From SZUA-365 sp049663345 (lineage in GTDB: Bacteria; Bacteroidota; Ignavibacteria; SZUA-365), in assembly GCA_049663345.1 (NCBI GenBank), contig JBATDG010000127.1, forward strand, positions 25,047 to 89,046: a stretch of DNA of 64,000 nt, in the 5' to 3' direction. The notes beneath the pieces were generated by a model. That model saw only the letters and a list, made by a program, of their open reading frames with translations. It was not told where the DNA came from and ran no database searches. Shown one piece after another: positions 54,394 to 63,029 of the stretch. Made by a program: the position numbers and the translations under genes. The first letter of the stretch is position 1. Every line of letters begins with the position of its first letter.

Positions 54394-55560
54394 TCAGCTC
54401 CGCGCGTTGTCGACACTCTTTTGGTACAGCTTCTCAATTCCTTCCGCCATGTAATCCCAGGAATATTTCTTTTTCTCCTCGATCACTCCGGCCCGGAACG
54501 GCTCGAAGCTGTCGTTCTCGAAAAAGGAAATCACGGCCTCCGCAATCGCTCCCGGCTGCTCGGGGGGAACGAGGAACCCCGTGCGTCCATCGACGATGAC
54601 TTCACCGAGTCCGCCAACATCCGTGGCGATGACGGGACGGTGAAAATTATATGCGATCTGAATGATGCCGCTCTGCGTGGCGGATTTATAGGGCAGCGTC
54701 AGCACGTCCGAAGCCGAGAAGTACAGCCCGACCTCCTCATTCGCCACATAGTCCGAGTGGAAAATCACCGCATCCCCGATTCCCAGACGTCGCACCTGAT
54801 CACGATACTGCTGCTCATTGTTGTAGAATTCCCCGACCACCAGCAGCTTCACCTTCATGCGCGCAAGTATCGCAGGCATGCCGTCGAGGATCACGTCCAG
54901 CCCCTTGTAATCGCGTACATAGCCGAAGAAAAGCAGCACGCGATCATCGTCGGTGAGATTCATGGCAGTATCGACCATGCGAAGTTTCGCGCGTGCAGCG
55001 CTTCGCGTGGTTTCTTCTCCGAATATCTCATAAACCGGGTGCGGGAGATAGGCGAGCAGCGGGTTTTTATGCCACAGCCGCAGATCCCGCTCGACGGCGT
55101 GGGACTGCACAACATAGCTGTCGATGAAGCGGAAGGCGAAGCGCGTCAGCAGCTTGTCGCCCGGACGCTGTTCATGCGGAATCACGTTGTCGCAGATAAA
55201 CATCGTGCGTGTGGCCCGGCCCCAGCGTGCGATAGCGGCAATCACGCCGTAGGAAGGCGCAAAGAACGGCATCCAGAATTTGAAGACAATCAGGTCCGCA
55301 TTCAGGGCACGCACGCGGAATCCGGTACGGATCCAGTTGAAGGGATTGATCGAATCGATCCACTGCACGCTTTCAACCGGCACACCGGCATCGCCGCTTT
55401 CATCCTGAGACTTGCCGGGAAAGAGCAGCTTCGGATATTGACGAGAAAATGTGACGATGCGTACGTCATGCGTGCGGGAAAGGTACTTCCACAGCAGTCC
55501 GACGTAGTGGGCGATTCCTCCCCGCAGGGGATACGCCGTGCCGATAAGCACGATCTTCAT
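54394..55560 (-). CDS. Glycosyltransferase family 4
   Basis: 388 residues. MKIVLIGTAYPLRGGIAHYVGLLWKYLSR is a GT-B N-domain. The C-domain carries LLFFGYVRDYKGLDVILDGM and the donor signature LPYKSATQSGIIQIAYNFHRPVIATDVGGLGEVI (with the ATQSG-type loop found in polysaccharide GT4s). It overlaps the GT9 gene by 4 nt (ATGA) and lies 6 nt from the GT39 gene. Probably builds a lipid-linked glycan; acceptor unknown. Confidence 0.88.
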   Translation of the reverse strand: MKIVLIGTAYPLRGGIAHYVGLLWKYLSRTHDVRIVTFSRQYPKLLFPGKSQDESGDAGVPVESVQWIDSINPFNWIRTGFRVRALNADLIVFKFWMPFFAPSYGVIAAIARWGRATRTMFICDNVIPHEQRPGDKLLTRFAFRFIDSYVVQSHAVERDLRLWHKNPLLAYLPHPVYEIFGEETTRSAARAKLRMVDTAMNLTDDDRVLLFFGYVRDYKGLDVILDGMPAILARMKVKLLVVGEFYNNEQQYRDQVRRLGIGDAVIFHSDYVANEEVGLYFSASDVLTLPYKSATQSGIIQIAYNFHRPVIATDVGGLGEVIVDGRTGFLVPPEQPGAIAEAVISFFENDSFEPFRAGVIEEKKKYSWDYMAEGIEKLYQKSVDNARS

Positions 55561-56675
55561 CGGCTTCCGCGGCCTCTCTCAACACTGTGAGCGATGGCGT
55601 TGAACACGCGCTCGACTTCCAGATGCTCCATGCATCGGTATTCATCGTTGCGGCAAGTTGCCTGAAAAAAACATGTGCAGGGCTTCGAAGGCTCGAGAAT
55701 CTCGCCGCGTCCGTACAATTCAAATTCGTGGCGATTGAAAATATTGTTGAAGAGAATCAGCGGCTTCTTCAGTCCGATCGCCAGATGCATTGCCATGGTA
55801 ACCGCAGAGACGATCACGTCGCAGCGGTCCATCAGGGCGATGAAATCCTTGAGCGGATAATGGCCGAGATACAGTCCGCCGGAAGCGGCTGCGAACGTCC
55901 GGTTTTTCTCATCCTCCTGCTCGCCGCCGAGGAACAGAGGCTGGTACCCCGCTTCTCGCAACAGACCTGCCAGCTCAATCCACGATGCGTCCGTCCAGAG
56001 GCGGCTGGTCCAGCGTCCACCGCAGCCGGTATTCAAACCGATGATCGGGCGATCAGGCTCAATGCGCCCCCCCTGCTCTTCCGCGGCGTTTTCAATATCG
56101 AAGCGGCGGTCGACGTCAAGCACGTACTCCTCGCCCTTCCAGTCGAAGCCGCAGATCTCAAAAATTTCCTGCACATAGTGCTTCGTGTTCGCCTTGTTAA
56201 GGTCGTCAAATATGCCTGTGAGGAACTTATGCTTCGCGTCTTCGTCGACCGGAGCGCAAACACCGTTGTGCAGCGTAAAGCCCTTCTTCACATCGGCCTG
56301 GACCCGGTCCATAATCGCACAGGCTTCGAGATCCTTGTCAAGGTTGATGGCAAGGTCGAAGTGAATCGCCAGCACCGACACCACGCTGGCAGTGTCGAAG
56401 CGCAATTTCCGGTCTACACCTGCAGGCAGAACATCGGGGGTCAGAGTCAGCCACCAGATCCGGGCAGACGGGAATTCCACGCGCAGACGCTCGAGAAGCG
56501 GAGTGGTACGAATGACGTCTCCGATGGCCCCAAGCTTTATGATCAGGATGTTGCGATCGGTCGGAGCGTAATGAACGCAGTCCGCACAATGCACGCCCTC
56601 ACGCTTATGTGGCCCACAGGGAATGTCGCCGCGAAAATGCCGGCAATCGGCTTTGTACAAAATGTTATCGTTCAT
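55557..56675 (-). CDS. Glycosyltransferase family 9 with N-terminal cysteine motif
   Basis: 372 residues from ATG 56675. The N-terminus has a compact cluster CRHFRGDIPCGPHKREGVHCADC, four cysteines plus histidines that could bind zinc or an Fe-S centre, ahead of the GT9 core (ILIIKLGAIGDVIRTTPLLERLR). The C-domain shows IIGLNTGCGGRWTSRLW and YLGHYPLKDFIALMDRCDVIVSAVTMAMHLAIGLKKPLI, the nucleotide-sugar site. A CTCFFQATC Cys-rich segment follows near the end. GT9 enzymes transfer heptose to LPS core. A longer start at 56696 is possible. Confidence 0.87.
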   Translation of the reverse strand: MNDNILYKADCRHFRGDIPCGPHKREGVHCADCVHYAPTDRNILIIKLGAIGDVIRTTPLLERLRVEFPSARIWWLTLTPDVLPAGVDRKLRFDTASVVSVLAIHFDLAINLDKDLEACAIMDRVQADVKKGFTLHNGVCAPVDEDAKHKFLTGIFDDLNKANTKHYVQEIFEICGFDWKGEEYVLDVDRRFDIENAAEEQGGRIEPDRPIIGLNTGCGGRWTSRLWTDASWIELAGLLREAGYQPLFLGGEQEDEKNRTFAAASGGLYLGHYPLKDFIALMDRCDVIVSAVTMAMHLAIGLKKPLILFNNIFNRHEFELYGRGEILEPSKPCTCFFQATCRNDEYRCMEHLEVERVFNAIAHSVERGRGSR

Positions 56676-56771
56676 ATCGCCAGTTGTTGAATGCATAGTG
56701 CCTGACTCGCGGCGTTTTGTGCCGGGGCGCCGCACCATACGAAGCACCTCCGCGTATTAACGCGGCGGCGG

Positions 56772-57713
56772 TTAATCGTAGAGCTCGCTGATACTGTAAT
56801 CCCCGGCTTTCGCATCGGATTTTGTGATCATTTCAGCGAGCAGTCCCGTCGAAATCAGCTGAATACCCAGCAGCATAAGCAGCACCCCCAGAAGGAGCAT
56901 CGGACGATCGCCCATCGGGTAGCCCATCATCCATTCCACTGTCAGATAGGAATTGATGAGAAGTCCGGCAACGAGCATAGCGCCGCCGAGCGTGCCGAAA
57001 ACGTGGAGTGGTCGCTGAGTATAGCGCGATGTAAACATCACCGTGAGCAGATCGAGGAAGCCCTTGAAAAATCGGCTGAGGCCGAATTTCGTGTGGCCGT
57101 ATTTGCGTGCGTGATGCTGCACCACGATTTCGGTGACCGTGAATCCGGCCATCTTCGCCAGCACCGGAATGTAGCGGTGCATCTCGCCATAGATATTCAC
57201 CGACTTCACAACTTCCGAACGGTAGCCTTTGAGGCCGCAATTGAAATCGTGGATGCGAATGCCGGACATCTTGCCGGTCACAAAATTGAAGAATTTCGAA
57301 GGAATGGTTTTTGAAATCGGGTCATAGCGTTTTTTCTTCCAGCCCGAAACCATATCCCATCCGTCGTCGATCTTCGCGATCAGGTCAGGAATTTCCGAAG
57401 GATCATCCTGCAGATCGGCGTCCATTGTGATCACATAGCGTCCTGCTGCCCGTTCGAAGCCCACGGCCAACGCAGCCGATTTTCCGTAATTGCGGCGAAA
57501 GCGCACGACCTTGAAGCGCGGGTCGCGCTCATGCAAATCACGCAGGAGCGGAAGCGAACCGTCGTTGGACCCGTCGTCAATGAACCATACTTCCCACCGC
57601 GGGGATATGCCTGATAGCACGTCATCGAGGCGGGCCGACAATTCGGGAATTGAATCCTTTTCATTGTAGGAAGGAATCACGACGGAAATATCAACGTCGT
57701 AGGACTCGCGCAT
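56772..57713 (-). CDS. Glycosyltransferase family 2, dolichol-phosphate-mannose-synthase-like, with two TM segments
   Basis: 313 residues from ATG 57713; a TTG at 57761 would add 16 residues. The GT-A core has DISVVIPSYNEKDSI, the acidic ITMDADLQDDP motif (DxD analogue) and the HDFNCGLKGYR stretch of the DPM1/ArnC family. Two C-terminal TM helices follow (LGGAMLVAGLLINSYL, MLLLGVLLMLLGIQLISTGLL). Such proteins load sugars onto polyprenyl-phosphate, a likely source of donor for the GT39-like gene downstream. It leads the minus-strand envelope operon, divergent from waaA. Confidence 0.9.
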   Translation of the reverse strand: MRESYDVDISVVIPSYNEKDSIPELSARLDDVLSGISPRWEVWFIDDGSNDGSLPLLRDLHERDPRFKVVRFRRNYGKSAALAVGFERAAGRYVITMDADLQDDPSEIPDLIAKIDDGWDMVSGWKKKRYDPISKTIPSKFFNFVTGKMSGIRIHDFNCGLKGYRSEVVKSVNIYGEMHRYIPVLAKMAGFTVTEIVVQHHARKYGHTKFGLSRFFKGFLDLLTVMFTSRYTQRPLHVFGTLGGAMLVAGLLINSYLTVEWMMGYPMGDRPMLLLGVLLMLLGIQLISTGLLAEMITKSDAKAGDYSISELYD

Positions 57714-57915
57714 GTTCGGCTGAATCTGCGCCTTTGATGGATTGTGTTCCGATGTCTGCAAATTGAAACTGCGAGTTGATACAAAAAATGAAAAATATCA
57801 GGATATGGCGTGAGATGCAATGAATGAAAAGTGTTACCTTTGAAGTTTGATCTCCGGCCGACGCCTTCCAGGCCGGGGTCGGCAGCGCCGATCCCACTCA
57901 CCCGACTCAGCATTC

Positions 57916-59202
57916 ATGTGGAAATTCCTATATAACATCATCATACTTCCCCCGCTGTGGATAGCCTTTCGGATGTTATGGCTGTTCAACCGCAAGGTGC
58001 GCCGCGGGCTCCGCGGACGCCACACTTCGCTGCAGCGGCTGCGCGTATTCATACGCAACAATCCTGCCAGGCGCCGGTTGTGGGTGCACGCCTCGTCGAT
58101 GGGCGAATTCGAACAGGCGAAACCTATTATCGAAGCATTGCGCAAGCGCGATCCTGAACTGGTGATCATCGCCTCCTTTTTCTCTCCTTCCGGCTATGAA
58201 AACAATCTGCGTTACCGCTCCGTCGATGCGGTGGTCTACATTCCCTTCGACACAGCAGGCAATGCGCGGAAATTTCTCGAACTGATTCAGCCCACGGCCG
58301 CAGTCTTCATCCGTTACGATGTGTGGCCGAATCATATTTGGACGTGCCGCCGAATGGGAATTCCCGTCATGTTGGCCAACGCAACACTGCGCGATAATTC
58401 AGGCCGTTTGCTGCCAGTTATCCGGCAGTTCCACCGGCGCATTTTTGACAGCATGGATGCCATCCTCACGGTGTCCCCAAAAGACGCCGCCGCGTTTGGC
58501 CGAATGAAGCTGCAGCGTCCGCGGATCGAAGTCGTCGGCGATACGCGTTACGACCGGGTCGCGGGCAAGGCCGCGCTTTCTCGCCTCCGCATGCTCGTGC
58601 CCGAGCACATTCTCAAAGGACGCAAGGCCATCGTTGTCGGCAGCAGCTGGCCTGAGGACGAGGAAGTGCTGCTCCCGGCGTTATTCGCCCTGCTCGCACG
58701 AGACAAGGAATTGCTCTGCATCATCGTGCCGCATGAGCCAAGCATCGATCATCTGGAATTTCTGGAGTACCGGCTCAACGGAAGCATCCCTTCCATCCGT
58801 TTTTCCTACCTGCAGTCTTGGAACGGCGAGCGCGTTCTTATTGTCGACAGCATCGGCATTTTGCTCCCGCTTTATGCCGTTGCGGATGTGGCCTTCGTGG
58901 GTGGAGGATTCAAGAGCAACGTCCACAACACGCTCGAGCCCGCCGCGTATGGTATTCCGGTATTGTTTGGTCCCAAGATCGGAAACAGTCAGGAGGCGCA
59001 GGAACTCGCCGACGCAGGGGGAGGATTCATTGTTCGTTCAAGAGAAGAAATCGAAGCCACGCTTGAGCAGCTGCTGAGTGATGATCTCGCACGCAGCACT
59101 GCGGGCAAAGCCGCCGGGCGTTTCGTCAGCGAAAGATCCGGTTCTACTGAACACATCCTCACCCGACTCCTGCCCATGCTCAACAATCCCCCATCCCAAT
59201 AG
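57916..59202 (+). CDS. waaA: 3-deoxy-D-manno-octulosonic acid (Kdo) transferase
   Basis: 428 residues from ATG 57916 (MWKFLYNIIILPPLWIAFRM, an N-terminal membrane anchor). The catalytic WVHASSMGEFEQAKPII glutamate motif and VWPNHIW are those of WaaA/KdtA, and DSIGILLPLYAVADVAFVGGGF with NTLEPAAYGIPVLFGP is the CMP-Kdo-binding region. It attaches Kdo to lipid A precursor at the inner membrane, so the cell makes LPS. A frame extending upstream to 57847 is not used. The sequence right after the stop is a low-complexity repeat. Confidence 0.93.
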   Translation: MWKFLYNIIILPPLWIAFRMLWLFNRKVRRGLRGRHTSLQRLRVFIRNNPARRRLWVHASSMGEFEQAKPIIEALRKRDPELVIIASFFSPSGYENNLRYRSVDAVVYIPFDTAGNARKFLELIQPTAAVFIRYDVWPNHIWTCRRMGIPVMLANATLRDNSGRLLPVIRQFHRRIFDSMDAILTVSPKDAAAFGRMKLQRPRIEVVGDTRYDRVAGKAALSRLRMLVPEHILKGRKAIVVGSSWPEDEEVLLPALFALLARDKELLCIIVPHEPSIDHLEFLEYRLNGSIPSIRFSYLQSWNGERVLIVDSIGILLPLYAVADVAFVGGGFKSNVHNTLEPAAYGIPVLFGPKIGNSQEAQELADAGGGFIVRSREEIEATLEQLLSDDLARSTAGKAAGRFVSERSGSTEHILTRLLPMLNNPPSQ

Positions 59203-59210
59203 CATTCCCC

Positions 59211-59255
59211 TCATTTCCCTCATTTCCCTCATTTCCTTTATTTCCTTTATTCCCC
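59211..59255. repeat. 9-bp tandem repeat between waaA and mazG
   Basis: Five units of TCATTTCCC with decay (TCATTTCCC, TCATTTCCC, TCATTTCCT, TTATTTCCT, TTATTCCCC) lie 8 nt after the waaA stop and run into the last codons of mazG, the tail Glu-Glu-Gly-Glu. It is a slippage-prone tract at the convergent 3' ends. Confidence 0.8.
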
Positions 59256-60026
59256 TTCTTCCCCTCTCTCCATCATTTTCGCCTCATCCCAATACCTGTC
59301 CATTTCCTCCAGCGTCGAGTCTTTCGGCTCGCGGCCTGTTTCGCGCACGCGGCGTTCGACATGGCGAAAGCGGCGGTCGAATTTATCGATAGTGCGGCGG
59401 AGAGCATCCTCGGGATTGACCTTGATGAAGCGGGAATAGTTCACGAGTGAAAACAACAAGTCGCCGACCTCTTCCTCCATGTTGTCGCCGTTGCTTCGCT
59501 CGACCGCATCGCGAAGCTCCTCAAGTTCTTCCTGCACTTTTTTCCAGACATCATCCTTTTTCTCCCAGTCGAAACCGACCTTGGAGGCCTTGTCCTGCAT
59601 TCGATGCGCCTTGAGCAGCGCGGGCAGTGAACGCGGCACACCGTCGATCACCGACTCACGTCCTTCGGCCATTTTTATCTGCTCCCAATTCTTCAGCACT
59701 TCATTCGAGTCCGCCACGGTCGCATCGCCGAAGATATGCGGATGCCGGCGCACAAGTTTTTCGATGATGGCGGCGAGCACGTCGTCGATGCTGAATCGTC
59801 CCTCATCCTGTGCGATCTGGCTGTGGAACACTACATGCAGAAGCAGGTCCCCCAGTTCATGGCGCAATTCCTCATCGTCTCCGTGATCTATGGCCTCGAC
59901 AACTTCGTAGGCCTCTTCAATCGTATGTCCCTTGATCGAATCGTTGGTCTGCTCGCGGTCCCACGGACATTCCTTCCGCAGTTGGCGCATGATGGCGAGC
60001 AGTTCGTCGAATGTATGTGGATGCAT
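59247..60026 (-). CDS. mazG: Nucleoside triphosphate pyrophosphohydrolase MazG
   Basis: 259 residues with two MazG domains. The first has CPWDREQTNDSIKGHTIEEAYEVVEAI and the metal-binding ELGDLLLHVVFHSQ; the second repeats as KVQEELEELRDAV...EEEVGDLLFSLVNYSR. It hydrolyses non-canonical NTPs to NMP and pyrophosphate in housecleaning. The length equals the usual two-domain form. The ATG is preceded by only a weak SD. Confidence 0.94.
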   Translation of the reverse strand: MHPHTFDELLAIMRQLRKECPWDREQTNDSIKGHTIEEAYEVVEAIDHGDDEELRHELGDLLLHVVFHSQIAQDEGRFSIDDVLAAIIEKLVRRHPHIFGDATVADSNEVLKNWEQIKMAEGRESVIDGVPRSLPALLKAHRMQDKASKVGFDWEKKDDVWKKVQEELEELRDAVERSNGDNMEEEVGDLLFSLVNYSRFIKVNPEDALRRTIDKFDRRFRHVERRVRETGREPKDSTLEEMDRYWDEAKMMERGEEGE

Positions 60027-60104
60027 GGGGGGTATCCGGAGTTTGTGTCGTCAATCTGTTTGGCTGTGTTCAAGCTAGTCAAAAATCACTGGAGCAGAAA
60101 ACGA

Positions 60105-60191
60105 ATGTAGGACGTAGGATTTTGGATACAGGATGCCGATGGCGGGGCGGCGCGGTCCTGCGTCCAAGATCCAACATCCTACATCCTACAT
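60105..60191. repeat. Inverted GTAGGAT/ATCCTAC repeat
   Basis: Two arms of about 29 nt (60105-60133 and 60163-60191), rich in TAGGAT and ATCCTAC heptamers, face each other around a GC-rich loop and pair with about five mismatches. The same heptamers recur at 62028-62122. It sits between mazG (minus) and ftsX (plus), 60 nt before the ftsX ATG. Confidence 0.75.
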
Positions 60192-60252
60192 CCTCCCTTC
60201 TTGCACAATCCGGCTGAAACACCTAGCTTGAAAATTGACAAGATGTGGATTT

Positions 60253-61137
60253 ATGAGTGTTTCCTACACGCTGAAAGAAAGTTTTGCGGGATTCAAGCGC
60301 AATCGCTCTGCGTCCCTGATTACGGTATTTACGGTCAGCATTTCCCTTTTGCTGCTCGGCGTGTTTGTTATTATCACAATGAACTTTACGAATTTCGTCG
60401 AGCAAATTCGTTCACGCGTGGATCTCGAAGTCTTTCTCGATTCCGATATGAATGATCGGCAGCAGGAAGAAATGACGAACATCCTCTCCGACATTCCGGG
60501 CATCGAGGAAGTCACATTTGTGTCGAAAGAGGACGCTGCGAAAATTTTCAAGCGGGATTTCGGGGAGAGCTTCGAAGATATTCTTGACGACAACCCTTTG
60601 CCGCAAAGCTACCGTCTCTCGATTCAGGAAGGCTACAACAACACCGACAGCGTGCAGATCATCGCTTCCAGAGTAGAGCGGCTTCAGCTTGTCGAAAGCG
60701 TGCACTACCGCAAACAGCTGCTTCAGCTGATCGACCGGAGGGCCAGAGCATTCAGCTATGCATCGTTGTTCATAGGAATGATTCTTGCACTCAGCGCGAT
60801 TATTCTCGTCGCCAACACCATTCGCCTTACGATCTACGCCAAACGGCATATGATCCGAACCATGAAGCTTGTCGGCGCCACACCAATGCTCATCCGGCTG
60901 CCGTTTCTGATAGAGGGCGCTTTCCATGGCTTCGTCGGCGGGATGATCGCCTCGGTACTCATCGACATTGTTTTTACGTTTTTTATCCAGCCCCTGTCGG
61001 AAGATCTGCTGGTCAACATCGGGGTCAGCTTCAGCTTCTACCTCGCCCTCATCATCTCAGGCGGTGTACTCGGACTCATCGGCTCCGTAATTTCCATCGG
61101 ACGCTTCCTGAAGGAAGCGCTGGTGCTGCACGCCTGA
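60253..61137 (+). CDS. ftsX: Cell division protein FtsX
   Basis: 294 residues from ATG 60253 (MSVSYTLKESFAGFKRNRSASL). One TM (SLITVFTVSISLLLLGVFVIIT), an extracellular domain of about 110 residues with SRVDLEVFLDSDMNDRQQEEM, then three TM segments with RTMKLVGATPMLIRLPFLIEGAFHG, the FtsX/MacB motif. FtsX with the ATPase FtsE activates peptidoglycan hydrolases at the septum. No ftsE is adjacent, so it is encoded elsewhere as in many Bacteroidota. Confidence 0.92.
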   Translation: MSVSYTLKESFAGFKRNRSASLITVFTVSISLLLLGVFVIITMNFTNFVEQIRSRVDLEVFLDSDMNDRQQEEMTNILSDIPGIEEVTFVSKEDAAKIFKRDFGESFEDILDDNPLPQSYRLSIQEGYNNTDSVQIIASRVERLQLVESVHYRKQLLQLIDRRARAFSYASLFIGMILALSAIILVANTIRLTIYAKRHMIRTMKLVGATPMLIRLPFLIEGAFHGFVGGMIASVLIDIVFTFFIQPLSEDLLVNIGVSFSFYLALIISGGVLGLIGSVISIGRFLKEALVLHA

Positions 61138-61176
61138 TCCCCGTTCCTTTCTCCCCATTCGAACCTACTCAACACT

Positions 61177-61971
61177 TCATTTCGGCGCGCTCCCCGGATC
61201 CCGCATTTTCTGTTCTTCCTCATTTTGCACTGCCGCTGCTCTTCGTGCGACTGCGCTGAAATATCCCATGTACCTATCGCCGCCATTTTTATGGTAGACA
61301 TCGATCTCATGCTTGTAGTGCTTGACCAGCGTCTTCTGATGCTTCATTCCTTCGAAACCGCTTTTAGCGATGCCTCGCACGGTTTCCTGAAACTGGCGAT
61401 AGAACGGTCCGAGCACATCCGAGCGATCGTCAAGCTGCAGCACTTCGAAATCGCGTTCCTCGAGCATGCTCTGGATGAGGGGCGGAGTAAGGATTTTACG
61501 TTCGGGACTTTCCCACACATTGCGAACGTATGGAGGCACTTCCGACTCGAGCCAGCAGGAATCGGACATCAGCAGCCAGCCGTCATCGGCAAGCAGCCGC
61601 AGAGCTTCCTTCAAAACCCGGGTCGGCAGGTAGCTCGACATCACTCCCTCGATCAGGATCACGTTGAACTGACCGTTGCGGAAATTCGTCGCGGTCGGAG
61701 CCATGTATTGCAGCGAAACGCGGGAAGCCAGCGCCATTTCCGTCGCAGCCATTTTCCCAAAGAAAATGGATTCGGAATCCTCCTCTATGCCAACGATGCG
61801 GCCGCTGAAATGCTCAGCAAGCCCGAGAGCGTTCTCCCCCTGCCTGCAGCCGATCAGCAGCAGCGATGCGTCAGGATCGAGCCGCAGCGCATCGGGAAGC
61901 TGCGCTATCAGCGTGCGTGTGAGCCGCGGCCCGCCGGGTGTAAGGTGAAATGGGAATGGTGATTTTTTCAT
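61177..61971 (-). CDS. Class I SAM-dependent methyltransferase
   Basis: 264 residues. LLLIGCRQGENALGLAEHF is a motif I glycine loop (IGCRxGE in place of GxGxG), followed by IVGIEEDSESI (acidic end of strand 2), NVILIEGVMSSYL and LRLLADDGWLLMSDSCWL. It lacks a hallmark that would define the substrate; the aromatic-rich second half resembles small-molecule methyltransferases. The ATG lies at 61971. It ends convergent with ftsX. Confidence 0.72.
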   Translation of the reverse strand: MKKSPFPFHLTPGGPRLTRTLIAQLPDALRLDPDASLLLIGCRQGENALGLAEHFSGRIVGIEEDSESIFFGKMAATEMALASRVSLQYMAPTATNFRNGQFNVILIEGVMSSYLPTRVLKEALRLLADDGWLLMSDSCWLESEVPPYVRNVWESPERKILTPPLIQSMLEERDFEVLQLDDRSDVLGPFYRQFQETVRGIAKSGFEGMKHQKTLVKHYKHEIDVYHKNGGDRYMGYFSAVARRAAAVQNEEEQKMRDPGSAPK

Positions 61972-62027
61972 TGTCTTTTGCTTTGCATTGTCTATTGGTT
62001 CTCAATTTCTGCTGTGAATCCAACGGT

Positions 62028-62122
62028 GGATTTAGGATTTAGGATTTAGAATTTAGGATTTAGGACAATGAATTTCCTACATCCTACATCCTACATCCTA
62101 GATCCTACCTCCTGCATCCTGC
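62028..62122. repeat. GGATTTA and CATCCTA heptamer repeats (inverted pair)
   Basis: About five copies of GGATTTA (62028-62065) are followed after eight bases by about seven CATCCTA-type units (62074-62122). The two arrays are reverse complementary at TAGGAT/ATCCTA, so the transcript can form an imperfect hairpin. The same units appear near 60105-60191. Confidence 0.8.
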
Positions 62123-62141
62123 GTTGGTGGACGCTGCGATT

Positions 62142-62783
62142 TTACCTCAAAGTGATGCGGTGACGGAGAAACGACACGATCACCTCAACTGCGGCATCGT
62201 TTTCCCCGCCATGGGGAATGATGAGGTCCGCATGCTGCTTGCTGGGAGCGATGAATTGTTCAAAGCTGGGACGCACCGTATGATAATACTGGTCGCGTAC
62301 GGAGGCAAGAGAGCGTCCCCGTTCACTGATATCGCGCTCCATACGTCGGAGAATGCGAACATCGGCTTCAGCGTCTACGAATACCTTGAGGTCCATATAC
62401 TCCCGAAGCGAGGGCTCGGCAAGCACGAGGATTCCTTCGACGAGAATGACCGGCACCGGTTCCAGCAAACGCGTTTCCGCTGTGCGTCGATGCGTGGAAA
62501 AATCGTACACCGGCTGCGCAACCGATCGTCCGCGTCGCAGTTCCGCCAGCTGCGCTGCGCAGAGACTGGTTTCCAGTGAATCCGGGTGATCGTAATTGAT
62601 GCGCGTGGGGTCAGGTACCGGCATGCACGAGAGGTCGTGGTAATACGCATCGTGCTGAAACAGCAGCACCTGTCCCTCACCCATACGCTCGATGACGCGG
62701 CGGCAGAGCGTCGTTTTTCCCGACCCGCTTCCGCCCGCGACACCAATCACAATATTTGAATGATGCACCATCGTTCCATTCAT
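62142..62783 (-). CDS. udk: Uridine kinase
   Basis: 213 residues, choosing the ATG at 62783 (GGAAGGA nine bases upstream); an ATG four codons later is also possible. P-loop GVAGGSGSGKTT, the nucleoside-binding FQHDAYYHDLS and NYDHPDSLE blocks, PVYDFSTHRR, and the lid RRMERDISERGRSLASVRDQY match uridine-cytidine kinases. It phosphorylates uridine to UMP in pyrimidine salvage, complementing the pyr genes of the window. Confidence 0.92.
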   Translation of the reverse strand: MNGTMVHHSNIVIGVAGGSGSGKTTLCRRVIERMGEGQVLLFQHDAYYHDLSCMPVPDPTRINYDHPDSLETSLCAAQLAELRRGRSVAQPVYDFSTHRRTAETRLLEPVPVILVEGILVLAEPSLREYMDLKVFVDAEADVRILRRMERDISERGRSLASVRDQYYHTVRPSFEQFIAPSKQHADLIIPHGGENDAAVEVIVSFLRHRITLR

Positions 62784-62855
62784 CGCCGCATCCTTCCGTG
62801 CTTTCTCATCATCAACGTGTGTGTATCTTTTGGCATCAGAGGTTCCTATTACCAA

Positions 62856-62892
62856 AAACCATCTGTGTACTCTGTGTAATCCGTGGTTACTC
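62856..62892. repeat. Interspersed ACCACGGATTACACAG-type repeat
   Basis: On the minus strand ACCACGGATTACACAGAGTACACAGATGG contains two CACAGA units spaced nine bases. I recall similar degenerate 9-mer-based phrases as interspersed intergenic elements in other bacteria, but no search was run. It lies between udk and the tRNA terminator. Confidence 0.5.
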
Positions 62893-62906
62893 TTTTAGCA
62901 ATGAAC

Positions 62907-62941
62907 AAAAAAAATCCCCGAGATTCATCATCTTGGGGATT
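62907..62941 (-). terminator. Rho-independent terminator of the tRNA-Leu gene
   Basis: AATCCCCAAGA-tgatgaa-TCTCGGGGATT pairs with one mismatch and is followed by eight T on the minus strand, beginning 5 nt after the tRNA. Confidence 0.9.
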
Positions 62942-62945
62942 CAGG

Positions 62946-63029
62946 TGCCTGGAACAGGAGTCGAACCTGCACGCCCTTGCGGACACTACACCCTGAATGT
63001 AGCGCGTCTGCCTATTCCGCCATCCAGGC
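62946..63029 (-). tRNA. tRNA-Leu (anticodon CAG)
   Basis: Minus strand reads GCCTGGA...TCCAGGC(A), giving a seven-pair acceptor stem, a D-arm (TGGCGGAATAGGCAGACGC), an anticodon loop TTCAGGG between CTACA and TGTAG, a long class II variable arm (TCCGCAAGGGCG) and the T arm GCAGGTTCGACTCCTGT. The anticodon is CAG. The CCA end is not encoded. Length 84 nt. Confidence 0.96.

Noticed and set aside
60027..60252. ftsE upstream of ftsX
   Set aside because: The gap contains only the inverted repeat and no ATPase frame.
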